From Nonomuraea soli (GTDB taxonomy: Bacteria > Actinomycetota > Actinomycetes > Streptosporangiales > Streptosporangiaceae): a stretch of 64,000 nucleotides of DNA. The stretch is taken from positions 496,001 through 560,000 of the forward strand of contig NZ_JACDUR010000004.1 of NCBI RefSeq assembly GCF_013761175.1. The letters run 5' to 3'. Below are positions 1 to 8,847 of the stretch, piece by piece; position 1 is the stretch's first letter; every line of letters starts with the position of its first letter. Under the pieces are notes generated by a model. The model ran no database searches and had not been told where the DNA came from. It saw only the letters and a list, made by a program, of their open reading frames with translations. Both the position numbers and the translations under genes were made by a program.

Positions 1-2940
1 AAGGGCCGCTACGACCTGCGCGTGAGCGCCACCTCGCGCGACGAGGTGGGGGAGCTGGCCAGGGCGTTCAACGCGATGGCCGCCGATCTGGGCGAGGTCG
101 ACAGGCAGCGCAGGGAGCTGGTCGCCAACGTCAGCCACGAGCTGCGCACGCCCATCACCGGGCTGCGTGCCGTACTGGAGAACGTGGTCGACGGCGTCTC
201 GCCGCCCGACACGCTGCGGACCGCGCTCGCCCAGACGGAACGGCTCGGGCGCCTGGTCGCCCAGCTGCTGGACCTGTCGCGCCTGGACTCGGGGGCCAGG
301 CTCGTCGAGGCCGAGACGGTGGAGCTGGCGCCGCTGGTTGAGCAGGTCGTGCGCGAGTCGGCGGCGGCGCGCGACGACGTGAGCATCGAGACCGGCGTCC
401 CGCGTGAGGCGGTCGTGCGGGCCGATCCCGACCTGCTGGCCCAGGTGCTGGCGAACCTGCTGGACAACGCGGTACGGCACAGCCCGGAGCACGGAGTCGT
501 CACCGTTTCCGTCTCCGGCAGCACCATCACCGTGGCCGACCGGGGGCCTGGCATCCCCGAGTCGGCCCGTGCCCGGGTGTTCGAGCGGTTCTCCCGGCTG
601 GACGCCGCCCGCGCGGCCGACGCCGGGGGAGCGGGACTCGGGCTGGCGATCGTCAGGGAGATCGTCGAGTTGCACGGCGGCTCCATCCACATAGGCGACG
701 GCGCGGGCTGCCGCATGATCGTCGATCTGCCGGGGAGGCTCACGATGGCGGAGACGCCGTTGGAGAAGGTGGCAGGGGAACCGGCCGCCGAGAGCGTGGG
801 TGTTCGGGGTGCGGAGGCCGAGCCGGCCGTCGTGGCGGGCGGGCACGAGACGGCGGCGACCGCGGTGGCCGCAGTGGCCACAGTGGAGGGGCCGGTGGCC
901 GCGGCCGAGCCCGAGCGTGAGGCCGTCTCGGCGGGCGCACCGGCCGCCGCGGCGGGTCCCGCTGACGTGTCGATCCCCGCACCGGCTCTCGCGCCGGCCC
1001 CCGCACCGGCCGCTGCCGCGGTCCATGTGCCGGTGGCCGCGATGGCGCCGGGCGGTCATGGCGGCGCGGTGCCGTACGCGGCGCCGCTGGTCATGCCCGG
1101 GATGGGCAAGCTCGTGGCGGGATGCGTCATCGGGGTGAGCGGCGGCTTCTTCGCCGGGCTGATGGCGGCGGTCTTCGCCTCCGTCGGCCTCGGCGGGGGT
1201 GCGGCGGTGCTGGTGCTCATCGTCTTCATCCTGGCCGGCGGCTTCTTCGGCACCTGGGCGGGCGCGGCCAGCAGGCGGCGCAGCATCGAGGAGGCCCTGG
1301 CCCGGCAGCAGGCGGACGCGCGCAGGGCCGCGGTGATGTCCGGCCACACCATCGACACGAAGCAGGTCGCCGTGAACCAACCCCCTCTCCCGCAGGTCCA
1401 GGGGAGCCAGCCCCACGCCGCGCAGCCGTACGGCCCGCAGCCCCAGAGCCAGCTCCAGGGCCAGCAGCACGGCCAGCCCCAGGCCTTCGGTCCGCCGCCA
1501 CCGCCGCCTCTCTACGTTCCTCCGCCCCTGTTCCCGAGGCCGGACCTGCCCGAGACCCCCCGCTGGCTGCTGCCGGCGGCGGCCGGGGCCGGCGTGTTCG
1601 CCGCCGTCGCCATCCCGGACGCGGCACCCGGCCTCGGCCTGGTCCTGGTGGCTCTCGTGGTGGCCGCGGCGGCGCTGCCCGCGGTGGCCAGGCGGGTGAC
1701 GCCGTGGACGATCGCCTTCGGCGCGATCGCCGTCGGCCTGATCTCGGTGGCCGCCTGGCGAGACGCCGACTGGCTGGTCGCCCTGTGCGTCATGGGCGGG
1801 TTCGGGCTGGGCGCGCTGGCCGTCTCCGGCGCGGGCGCCGGATGGCTGGGCGTGATCCGCGGCGGCGCGTCGGTGCTGCTGTCGATGATCCCGGTGCCGT
1901 GGTTCCTGGCGGCGCCGCTCAAGCAGCTCACCGCGCGCAGGCGCATCATGCCCATCGTGGGGGGGCTGGGCATCACCGCGTTCCTGCTGCTGATCTTCGG
2001 CGGGCTGTTCTCCTCGGCCGACGCGGTGTTCGCCGGCTACGTCGAGCAGCTGCTGACGACGCCTGCCTGGGCGGAGTCGATTCCGGGGCGTCTGTTCGTC
2101 TTCGTGGTGGTCGCCGCGGGGCTGGCGGCGCTGGTGCTGGTGGCGCTGCGCCCGGTGGTGGACCCGGTGAGCCCGTCGTTCAGGACCCAGGTCAGCCCGG
2201 CGCTGTGGGTGGTCCCGCTGAGCGCGCTGAACATCCTGTTCGCGCTCTTCGTGACGCTGCAGATCGCGGTGCTGTTCGGCGGCGACGAGCGGGTGCTGCG
2301 CACGTCGGGCCTGACGTACGCGGAGTACGCCAGGCAGGGCTTCTTCCAGCTCGTCTTCGTCAGCGTGATCGTGGTCGCGATCGTCGCGGTGACCAGCGCG
2401 GTGGTGCGCACGAGCAACCGTGGACGCTGGCTGCTGGCGGCCGAGCTGGGAACGCTGTGCGCGCTGACGATGGTGATCCTGTTCTCCGCCTGGCACCGCA
2501 TGGACCTGTACGTCGAGGCCTACGGCTGGACACGGCTGCGGATCTCCGTGCAGGCGGCGATCTACGGGCTGGCGATCCTGTTCGTGCTGATCCTCGTCGC
2601 CGGTGCCGTACGGCTGGCGGGCCGCGGGTCCGGCTGGCTGCCCAGGACCGTGGTGCTCGTCGCCGGGCTGGGGCTGTTCGCCTTCGCGCTCGTCAACCCC
2701 GACTACCAGGTGGCCGTGTCGCAGGTGGAGCGCCAGCGCATGGACGCCTCCTACCTGCGCGACCTGGGGGCGGAGGCCGCACCCGCCCTGGACCGCGCGC
2801 CCGAGCCGCAGCGCAGCTGCCTGCTGCGGGCGGTGGGGGTGAGCGAGGGCCCGCACGACTGGCGCTCGTGGAACCTGGCCAGGTCCGGCGCGACGGAGCT
2901 GATCGCGGCCAAGGGACTGGTCGACGGGCCGTGCCCGTGA
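1..2940 (+). CDS. Sensor histidine kinase fused to DUF4173/DUF4153-like membrane domain (5' truncated)
   Basis: The reading frame is open from base 1, so the start and any sensor segment lie outside the window. Visible order: end of a HAMP linker (about residues 1-30), H-box with SHELRTP (His near visible residue 46), N-box LLDNAVRHSP, G1 DRGPGIP and G2 GGAGLGLAIV of a HATPase domain ending near residue 245. Then comes a Pro/Ala-rich linker of roughly 100 residues, two hydrophobic segments, a Gln/Pro-rich stretch, and a large polytopic region with LTYAEYARQGFFQL, a signature I associate with the DUF4173/DUF4153 family. It should autophosphorylate on His and signal to a response regulator, probably encoded just upstream. 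The kinase normally ends a protein; a C-terminal multi-span domain is unusual. Kinase assignment is certain; the membrane family name is from memory. Confidence 0.9.
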   Translation, partial: KGRYDLRVSATSRDEVGELARAFNAMAADLGEVDRQRRELVANVSHELRTPITGLRAVLENVVDGVSPPDTLRTALAQTERLGRLVAQLLDLSRLDSGARLVEAETVELAPLVEQVVRESAAARDDVSIETGVPREAVVRADPDLLAQVLANLLDNAVRHSPEHGVVTVSVSGSTITVADRGPGIPESARARVFERFSRLDAARAADAGGAGLGLAIVREIVELHGGSIHIGDGAGCRMIVDLPGRLTMAETPLEKVAGEPAAESVGVRGAEAEPAVVAGGHETAATAVAAVATVEGPVAAAEPEREAVSAGAPAAAAGPADVSIPAPALAPAPAPAAAAVHVPVAAMAPGGHGGAVPYAAPLVMPGMGKLVAGCVIGVSGGFFAGLMAAVFASVGLGGGAAVLVLIVFILAGGFFGTWAGAASRRRSIEEALARQQADARRAAVMSGHTIDTKQVAVNQPPLPQVQGSQPHAAQPYGPQPQSQLQGQQHGQPQAFGPPPPPPLYVPPPLFPRPDLPETPRWLLPAAAGAGVFAAVAIPDAAPGLGLVLVALVVAAAALPAVARRVTPWTIAFGAIAVGLISVAAWRDADWLVALCVMGGFGLGALAVSGAGAGWLGVIRGGASVLLSMIPVPWFLAAPLKQLTARRRIMPIVGGLGITAFLLLIFGGLFSSADAVFAGYVEQLLTTPAWAESIPGRLFVFVVVAAGLAALVLVALRPVVDPVSPSFRTQVSPALWVVPLSALNILFALFVTLQIAVLFGGDERVLRTSGLTYAEYARQGFFQLVFVSVIVVAIVAVTSAVVRTSNRGRWLLAAELGTLCALTMVILFSAWHRMDLYVEAYGWTRLRISVQAAIYGLAILFVLILVAGAVRLAGRGSGWLPRTVVLVAGLGLFAFALVNPDYQVAVSQVERQRMDASYLRDLGAEAAPALDRAPEPQRSCLLRAVGVSEGPHDWRSWNLARSGATELIAAKGLVDGPCP

Positions 2941-2973
2941 CGGCGAGAGGCACGAATCGGGTTTAATCACGGA

Positions 2974-4530
2974 GTGGCTTTCGATGTGATCATCCGGGGC
3001 GGGCAGGTGCTCGACGGCACCGGCGCTCCGGCGTTCCGCGCGGATGTGGCGATCGACGGTGACCGGATCGCCGCGGTCGGCCGGCTGGAGCAGGCCGAGG
3101 CCGGGCTGGTGGTGGAGGCGGCGGGGCGGTACGTCGCGCCGGGGTTCGTCGACTGCCACGCGCACGGCGACGCCGTGTTCGACGACGAGGAGGTGCAGCT
3201 CGCGGCCCTGCGCCAGGGGGTGACCACGTTCGTCCTCGGGCAGGACGGGCTGTCGTTCGCCCCCGGTTCCTCGAAGACCGTGCGCTACGCGACACGCTAC
3301 TTCGCCGCCGTCAACGGCGGGCTCGACATGCCGTGGTCGAGCGACCTGCCCGCGGACGGCTCGGTCTCCGTCGACGACCTGCTGTCCGTCTACGACCGCA
3401 ACACCGCGCTCAACACCGCCTACCTGCTGCCGCACGGCACGATCCGCTACGACGTCATGGAAGCCTCGCCCGACGAGCCCTCCGGCGACCAGCTGAGGCA
3501 GATGCTGCGCCGGGTGGAGAAGGGCCTGTCGGAGGGCGCCGTCGGGATGTCGACGGGCCTGGAGTACCTTCCTGGCCGCTACGCCACCGCCTCCGAGCTG
3601 GCCGCGCTCTGCCGCCCGCTGGGCCGCCTGCCGTACGTGACCCACATGCGGGCGTACGGCGCCCGCGCGGGGGTGGGCATGGACGAGGTGATGGAGATCG
3701 CCGCCCTGTCAGGCGCCGCGATGCACGTCTCCCACCTGCACGGACCGGCGGACGTGCTGCTGCCGCTCGTGGCCCGCGCCCATGACCGTGACGTCGACCT
3801 GACCTTCGACACCTACCCGTACCTGCGGGGGAGCACGATCCTGGCGATGGTGGTGCTGCCGCCGTCGGTGCCCGCGGCCGAGGTGGGCAGGGCGATCGAG
3901 ATGCTCGAGTCCGACGCGCTCGACGAGCACTGGGAGTCGCTGGAGGAGGTCTGGCCCCGCCTGACGATCTCGCACGCGCCCGGTCTGACCTGGAGCGAGG
4001 GGCTGACCATGGTCGAGGCGGCGGAGCGCGCCGGCCAGAAGCCCGCCGACTTCTGCCGCAGGCTGCTCATCACGACCGAGCTCGAGGCCGGCTGCGTCTC
4101 CGCCCGGCCCGACGAGGGACCGGAGGGCGAGGAGTCGGTGCGGCGCATGCTGCGCCACCCGGCGCACACGGGCGGCTCCGACGGCATCTACGTCGGAGGC
4201 CACCCGCATCCGCGCGGCTTCGGCGCCTTCGCCCGCTTCCTGGGCCGTCACGTGCGCGAACTCGGCGACTGGAGCTGGCCCGAGGCGATCGTGCACCTGG
4301 CCTCCCACCCGTCCAGGCGCTTCGGGCTCGACGACCGCGGGCTGGTGCGCCCGGGCTTCGCCGCCGACCTCGTGGTGATCGACCCGTCGACCGTGGCCGA
4401 CCTGGCGACCTACGCGGCTCCGCGCACGCTCGCGGCGGGCATCGACGAGGTCTTCGTGTCGGGCGTCCGGGTGCTTTCCGGAGGGGCGCTGACGGGCGTC
4501 ACTCCTGGTCGGGCCCTTCGTTCTCATTGA
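2974..4530 (+). CDS. N-acyl-D-amino-acid deacylase (D-aminoacylase), amidohydrolase family
   Basis: Metal-dependent hydrolase that should release free D-amino acids from N-acyl-D-amino acids. The start region VIIRGGQVLDGTGAPA, metal motif HAHGD near residue 60, VTHMRAYG and HVSHLHGP in the middle, and GGSDGIYVGGHPHPRGFG with a catalytic-type Asp near residue 395 are all typical; the C-terminal GFAADLVVID closes the composite beta domain. 518 aa fits the family. GTG 2974 lies 6 nt after a -10-like TTTAAT (2962-2967), which suggests a leaderless start; GTG 2986 is an alternative behind GGAG. It is the first gene of a tight four-gene operon whose next genes use the released D-amino acid. Confidence 0.92.
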   Translation: MAFDVIIRGGQVLDGTGAPAFRADVAIDGDRIAAVGRLEQAEAGLVVEAAGRYVAPGFVDCHAHGDAVFDDEEVQLAALRQGVTTFVLGQDGLSFAPGSSKTVRYATRYFAAVNGGLDMPWSSDLPADGSVSVDDLLSVYDRNTALNTAYLLPHGTIRYDVMEASPDEPSGDQLRQMLRRVEKGLSEGAVGMSTGLEYLPGRYATASELAALCRPLGRLPYVTHMRAYGARAGVGMDEVMEIAALSGAAMHVSHLHGPADVLLPLVARAHDRDVDLTFDTYPYLRGSTILAMVVLPPSVPAAEVGRAIEMLESDALDEHWESLEEVWPRLTISHAPGLTWSEGLTMVEAAERAGQKPADFCRRLLITTELEAGCVSARPDEGPEGEESVRRMLRHPAHTGGSDGIYVGGHPHPRGFGAFARFLGRHVRELGDWSWPEAIVHLASHPSRRFGLDDRGLVRPGFAADLVVIDPSTVADLATYAAPRTLAAGIDEVFVSGVRVLSGGALTGVTPGRALRSH

Positions 4531-4565
4531 TAGGGTCGGTTGCGGACAAAGGGGGGTGCATCGGG

Positions 4566-5609
4566 GTGGGCTCGATCTTCGACGGTTCGTACGGCTTCCC
4601 CCTGATGGTCGTCCACCGTGAGGCGCTCGAGCACAACATCGCCACGATGGCGGCCTTCACCCGCGAGCACGGCCTGGAGTTCGCCCCGCACGCCAAGACG
4701 CACCTGTCACGTGAGATCGCCACCCGGCAGCTCGCCGCCGGAGCCTGGGGCCTGACCGTGGCCACCTGGCGGCAGGCGCAGGCGGCCGTCTCCTTCGGCG
4801 CGCCGCGCGTGCTGGTGGCCAACCAGGTCGTCGACCCGCACGGGCTGCGCTGGATCGCCTCGCAGGACGTGGAGATCCTCTCGTTCGTCGACTCGCGCGC
4901 CGGCGTCGACCTGCTGGCGCGGCATGCGGGGGACCAGCCGTTCCCGGTGCTGGCCGAACTCGGCCACGAGGGCGGCAGGGCCGGGTGCAGGACCCTCGAC
5001 GAGCTCCTCGACCTGGCCACCTACGTGCAGCGGAGCGAGGGCGTGACGCTCGCGGGCGTCGCCGGCTACGAGGGCTCGCTGAAGAGCGCCGACGAGGTCA
5101 GGACCTACCTGCGACTGCTGCAGGACGCCGTCGAGCACCTGCGCGTCAAGAGCCCCTACCTCACCGTCGGCGGCAGCCAGTGGTTCGACGTGATCGGCCG
5201 CGAGCTGGTCACCACCCAGGCCAGGGTGCTGCTGCGCAGCGGCGCCTACGTCACGCACGACGACGGCTACTACCGCGAACGCACCCCCTTCACCCGCATC
5301 GACGGCTCGCTGCGGCCCGCCCTGGAGATCTGGGCGCACGTGCTCTCCGTGCCAGAACCCGGCCTGGCCGTCGTGGGCATGGGCAAGCGCGACGCGCCCT
5401 TCGACGAGGGGCTGCCGATCCCGCGCAAGGCCGGGCTCGAGGTCGTCAAGATGCAGGACCAGCACACTATCGTGCGCGGCTCCGCCGAGGTGGGCGAGCT
5501 GCTGGCCTTCGGGATCTCGCACCCGTGCACGGCCTTCGACAAGTGGCGCGAGATGCCGCTCGTCGACGCGGACTACCAGGTTGTCGAGACGATAAGGATC
5601 TCCTTGTGA
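4566..5609 (+). CDS. PLP-dependent D-serine/D-threonine deaminase or aldolase (alanine racemase N-terminal fold)
   Basis: Belongs to the amino acid deaminase / D-threonine aldolase group with an N-terminal alanine-racemase barrel. HAKTHL near residue 45 (from the GTG) provides the likely PLP lysine; the C-terminal half has metal-type residues in GISHPCTAFDKW, as in D-serine dehydratase (DSD1-like) enzymes. Product of deamination would be a 2-oxoacid via an enamine/imine. I prefer GTG 4566 because AAAGGGGGG (4548-4556) sits about 9 nt upstream; a TTG at 4527 would overlap the previous stop by 4 bp and add 13 residues. Ends in a GTGA overlap with the RidA gene. Exact substrate cannot be read from sequence. 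Confidence 0.85.
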   Translation: MGSIFDGSYGFPLMVVHREALEHNIATMAAFTREHGLEFAPHAKTHLSREIATRQLAAGAWGLTVATWRQAQAAVSFGAPRVLVANQVVDPHGLRWIASQDVEILSFVDSRAGVDLLARHAGDQPFPVLAELGHEGGRAGCRTLDELLDLATYVQRSEGVTLAGVAGYEGSLKSADEVRTYLRLLQDAVEHLRVKSPYLTVGGSQWFDVIGRELVTTQARVLLRSGAYVTHDDGYYRERTPFTRIDGSLRPALEIWAHVLSVPEPGLAVVGMGKRDAPFDEGLPIPRKAGLEVVKMQDQHTIVRGSAEVGELLAFGISHPCTAFDKWREMPLVDADYQVVETIRISL

Positions 5610-5986
5610 AGAAAGAACTGCGGACCGACGAAGGTGCGGCGCCGGTCGGGGCCTACTCCCAGGGACTGGTCGTGGGCGACTTCGTCTACACCTCGGGCAT
5701 GGGGCCGCTCGACCCGGAGACCGGCCAGGTCGTGGGCGACGACATCGAGACCCAGACCCACCAGACGATGAAGAACCTGGGCGCCGTCCTGGCCGCCCAC
5801 GGGCTCGGCTTCGACGACGTGATCAAGTCGACCGTGCACCTGCAGGACCTCAAGGGGGACTTCGCCCGCTACAACGAGGTGTACAAGTCCTACTTCACCC
5901 CGCCCTTCCCGGTGCGCACCACCGTGGGGTCGCAGCTGATGGACATCCTCGTCGAGATCGACTTCGTCGCCCACAAGAGCTCCTGA
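5606..5986 (+). CDS. RidA family enamine/imine deaminase
   Basis: 126-aa protein of the RidA/YjgF family, which hydrolyses reactive enamines and imines (such as 2-aminoacrylate) formed by PLP enzymes. Typical motifs: APVGAYSQG near the N-terminus, TSGMGPLDP, KSTVHLQDL, YNEVYKSYF and a C-terminal VEIDFVA. The canonical arginine of GNRxxxE-type loops cannot be located with confidence, so it may be a Rid subfamily member other than RidA proper. GTG overlaps the TGA of the PLP enzyme (GTGA), with AAGGA upstream, so translation is coupled. Its place right after a D-amino-acid deaminase fits detoxification of that enzyme's intermediate. Confidence 0.92.
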   Translation: MKKELRTDEGAAPVGAYSQGLVVGDFVYTSGMGPLDPETGQVVGDDIETQTHQTMKNLGAVLAAHGLGFDDVIKSTVHLQDLKGDFARYNEVYKSYFTPPFPVRTTVGSQLMDILVEIDFVAHKSS

Positions 5987-5988
5987 GC

Positions 5989-7176
5989 ATGGACAGCTCC
6001 GTGTTCGTCTTCGCGGAGGACCTGCACGGCGAGGGCGCCGAGCGGGTCCTCGACCGGGTGCGTGGGTACGGCGCGGCAGGGGTGACCGTCGGCGCCGTGC
6101 ACCACGCCTCGCGCGACGTGACGCCCCACGGGCTGTCCAAGCTGACCACGCGCCACGACGGGGCGCACTTCCCGCTGCCCGCCGATCTGTTCGCCGGGCA
6201 GCGGCTGCGGCCCCCGGTGGGCCTCACGGAGACCTTCGACGGGTTGCGCGACGCGTGCCGTACGAGGGGGCTCAAGCTCCATGGGTGGACGGTGTTCCTG
6301 CGCAACGGCACGCTGGGCGCCGAGCATCCCGACGTGACCGTGCGCAACTGCTTCGGCGACCGCGGCCACCCGATCGACCTGTGCCCGGCCCACCCCGACG
6401 TACGGCAGTACGCGGTCTCGCTGGCGCGTGCCGTGGCCAGGCTCGGCGTCGACAGCGTCGTGGCCGAGTCGCTCCACTACCGCCCGCTGCGGGCCGAGCG
6501 CTCGTTCGTGCCCTTCGGGCCGATGGACGCCTACCTGATGGCGCTGTGCTTCTGCGACTACTGCCTCGGCAGGGCGGCCGACCTCGGGGTCAACGCCGAG
6601 GCGGCACGCGAGGAGTGCGCCAGGGTCGTCGCCGGGGTGCTCGCGGGAGACCCTCCCGCGCAGGGAGAGGTGACCAGGGCGGCGCTGACCGCCTACGCGG
6701 GACCCGAGGTCGTCGCCTACGCGCGTGCCCGCACCGAGACGGTGACCTCGCTGGTGTCGGAGGTGGCCCAGGCGGTCGCCGCCGAGGGCTCGCGGCTGGT
6801 GTTCGTCGACTCGACGGGCGCGGTCAAGGGCTACCGCGACGGGCTGCCCACGCCGGGGCTGGCCGCGCACGACGCCTGGCAGTTCGGCGTCGACCTCGTG
6901 GCGCTGGGCGACCTGGTGCCGTCGTTCGCGGTGCTCGCCTACGCGCGCGACGCGGCCAGGGTGGCCGACGACGTCGGCGCCTACCTGCGGTCGGTGGGCA
7001 AGGACCGGGAGGTGCGCGCGGTCCTGCGTCCCGGCTACCCCGACAGCGACTCGGCCGACCGGCTCGCGGCCAAGGTGCGCGGCGTCAAGGCGGCCGGCGC
7101 CTTCGCTGTCGACTTCTACGCCTACGGGCTGATGTCGTTCCCGGTGCTGGAGCGTATACCGCACGCGCTCATCTGA
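5989..7176 (+). CDS. Unknown protein of D-amino-acid operon, TIM-barrel/glycosyl-hydrolase-like
   Basis: 395-aa soluble protein starting two bases after the RidA stop, so almost surely co-transcribed. I do not recognise a named family. Features: SVFVFAEDLHGEG at the N-terminus, LHGWTVFLRN, NCFGDRG, LCPAHPDVRQY, a Cys pair in CFCDYC near residue 187, and a C-terminal VDFYAYGLMSFPVLER. The alternation of beta-strand-like and helical segments and the HxW / CPAxPxVRxY pattern recall glycosyl-hydrolase-like TIM barrels (GHL10 type). No signal peptide. A role in D-amino-acid or acyl-D-amino-acid use is inferred only from position. Confidence 0.8.
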   Translation: MDSSVFVFAEDLHGEGAERVLDRVRGYGAAGVTVGAVHHASRDVTPHGLSKLTTRHDGAHFPLPADLFAGQRLRPPVGLTETFDGLRDACRTRGLKLHGWTVFLRNGTLGAEHPDVTVRNCFGDRGHPIDLCPAHPDVRQYAVSLARAVARLGVDSVVAESLHYRPLRAERSFVPFGPMDAYLMALCFCDYCLGRAADLGVNAEAAREECARVVAGVLAGDPPAQGEVTRAALTAYAGPEVVAYARARTETVTSLVSEVAQAVAAEGSRLVFVDSTGAVKGYRDGLPTPGLAAHDAWQFGVDLVALGDLVPSFAVLAYARDAARVADDVGAYLRSVGKDREVRAVLRPGYPDSDSADRLAAKVRGVKAAGAFAVDFYAYGLMSFPVLERIPHALI

Positions 7177-8095
7177 GTGCCCCGGCGAGAAGTGGGAGCG
7201 CTCTCTCCAGTTCTCGGGTCCAGTACGGCCAGGCGTGCGTGCCGGGGCCGTACAGGCTCACCGTGACCTGCGCGCCCGCCTTCTCGGCGGCGGCGACGAA
7301 TCGCCGGTTCTGCTCCTCGATCGTGGCCTCGCCGTTGTCCTTGGGGGTCGACGGCGAGTCGAGCGGTCCCGGCTCGCCGTTGCCGCAGGCGACGTAGAGC
7401 GGGATGCCGGTGAGCTCGGCGACCAGGGACGTGGGGCTGTGCTTCGGGATGTCCTCGTCGCGCCACAGGTCGCGCGACCGGTCGCGGGCCAGGTAGTCGG
7501 CGTCGGCGCGGCCGGCGTCGAGCAGGCCGGAGAAGGAGGCCGCGGCCCTGAACATGCCGGGGTGGCGGGCGGCGTAGGCGAAGGCGCCGAGGCCGCCCAT
7601 GGAGAAGCCGGCGATGGCGCGCCTGCCGTTGCCGCCGTAGGTGGTCTCCAGGTAGGGGATCAGCTCCTTGATGTGGAAGCTCTCCCACTGGGGGCCGTCG
7701 GCCCAGTCGCTGTAGAACCCGGCGTGGCCGCCTTCCAGGGCGATGACGATGACCGGGAGATCCTTGGTGAGCTCGTCGGCCTGGCCTCGGGCCGTCCAGT
7801 CGATCGTGTTCTCGTGGCAGCAGCCTTCGAGGAGGTAGAGGACGGGCCAGGTGGTGCCGGGCTTCCAGCCGGTAGGGAGGAGGACCTCGGCCAGGGTCTG
7901 CGTCGTGAGGCTGGGGGAGGCGACGGTCAGGGAGACGCCGCGCTGCGACTTTTCCTCTTTTATGACTTTCAAGGCTGGCGTCTGGGCGTTTTTCGTGATT
8001 TCAGTGTTTTTCGGGATCTCGGTGTTTTTTGGGATTTCGGCGGCGCACCCGGCCGTGAAGGCGAGCACCAAGGTCAGGAGGAGGCGGAGGGCCAC
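7169..8095 (-). CDS. Secreted esterase lipoprotein (antigen 85/esterase D-like alpha/beta hydrolase)
   Basis: 308-aa alpha/beta hydrolase with a lipoprotein signal: a hydrophobic N-terminus ends in lipobox TAGC around residue 18. A short repeat of EIPKNT-type units follows, encoded by three 18-bp repeats (7988-8041). The mature part has WPVLYLLEGCC, nucleophile elbow GFSMGG (Ser), and a late GTHAWPYW with the likely catalytic His, as in the esterase/mycolyltransferase-like family (PF00756). It would act on the outer face of the membrane. GTG 8095 was chosen because it begins the signal peptide; no clear ribosome site is seen. The 3' end overlaps the convergent gene ending at 7176 by 8 bp. Confidence 0.88.
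   Translation of the reverse strand: MALRLLLTLVLAFTAGCAAEIPKNTEIPKNTEITKNAQTPALKVIKEEKSQRGVSLTVASPSLTTQTLAEVLLPTGWKPGTTWPVLYLLEGCCHENTIDWTARGQADELTKDLPVIVIALEGGHAGFYSDWADGPQWESFHIKELIPYLETTYGGNGRRAIAGFSMGGLGAFAYAARHPGMFRAAASFSGLLDAGRADADYLARDRSRDLWRDEDIPKHSPTSLVAELTGIPLYVACGNGEPGPLDSPSTPKDNGEATIEEQNRRFVAAAEKAGAQVTVSLYGPGTHAWPYWTRELERALPLLAGALR
7988..8041 (+). repeat. Three tandem 18-bp repeats within the esterase lipoprotein gene
   Basis: Three near-identical 18-bp units beginning gtttttcg (7988-8005, 8006-8023, 8024-8041). They are AT-richer than everything around them and encode a repeated hexapeptide of the EIPKNT type just after the lipobox, i.e. the tether of the lipoprotein. The number of units is likely to vary between strains. 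Confidence 0.85.
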
Positions 8096-8127
8096 GTGAA
8101 GATTGTGGCGCTTCGCCCCGGTGTCGA

Positions 8128-8745
8128 TCAACGGCGGCCCGCGAAGGCGGTCACCACGCCCATGCCGATGTAGACCACGCCGCTGAAGATGCGCAGGCCG
8201 CGCGCCCTGGCGGCCATCCTCGTGCCCAGCGCGCCCGCGGCGAACGCGTAGACGACGTTCGAGGTCAGGCCCAGAGCCGACAGGGTGATGCCGAAGATCA
8301 CGATCTGCAGGGCGGGCGAGCCCGACTCCGGGTGCACGAACTGCGGCAGGAAGGCCAGGAAGAACAGCGCCACCTTGGGATTGAGGACGTTGACCAGGAC
8401 CGCTTCGAGGAAGACCTTGCGCAGCGGCTGCGGGGTGACCGACCGGGTCGTCGCCGTGTCCTTGGCGGTGAGAGTCCTGATGCCCAGGTAGAACAGGTAG
8501 GCGACGCCCGCCCACTTCACGATGCCGAACAGGGTCGCCGACCGGCTGATCAGCACCGAGAGGCCCGCCGCCGCGGCCACGGTGTGCACCAGCGTGCCGA
8601 CCTCGACGCCGAAAGCGCTGGCCAGGCCCGCCGTCCGTCCCTGGGCCAGGCCCCGGGCCGTGATGTAGAGATGGTTGGGGCCCGGGATCAGGACGAGGGT
8701 GAGGGAGGCGAGCACGAAGAGTGCGTATGTCGACCAGGTGATCAC
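8128..8745 (-). CDS. LysE family amino acid exporter
   Basis: 205-aa polytopic membrane protein of the LysE/RhtB family, which exports amino acids by proton exchange. The N-terminal LVLIPGPNHLYI and GVEVGTLVH motifs and five to six hydrophobic segments ending FSGVVYIGMGVVTAF match the family and its usual length of 200-215 aa. GTG 8745 gives the standard start (MITWSTYALF). It is divergent to the LAL regulator gene 102 bp away, which may control it; substrate unknown. Confidence 0.9.
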   Translation of the reverse strand: MITWSTYALFVLASLTLVLIPGPNHLYITARGLAQGRTAGLASAFGVEVGTLVHTVAAAAGLSVLISRSATLFGIVKWAGVAYLFYLGIRTLTAKDTATTRSVTPQPLRKVFLEAVLVNVLNPKVALFFLAFLPQFVHPESGSPALQIVIFGITLSALGLTSNVVYAFAAGALGTRMAARARGLRIFSGVVYIGMGVVTAFAGRR

Positions 8746-8847
8746 GATTACCGAGGATATTTCCTGGTCCGATGGATGAAGGGGTCCAATGCCGTCGCCG
8801 GTCGCTGGACCATTGGGTTGTCGGCCGCGCGTGGCATAGTGGCCAGC

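Noticed and set aside
7169..8515. 448-aa open frame extending the esterase into the LysE gene
   Set aside because: The extension lies inside the LysE gene in another frame; the signal peptide defines the start at 8095.
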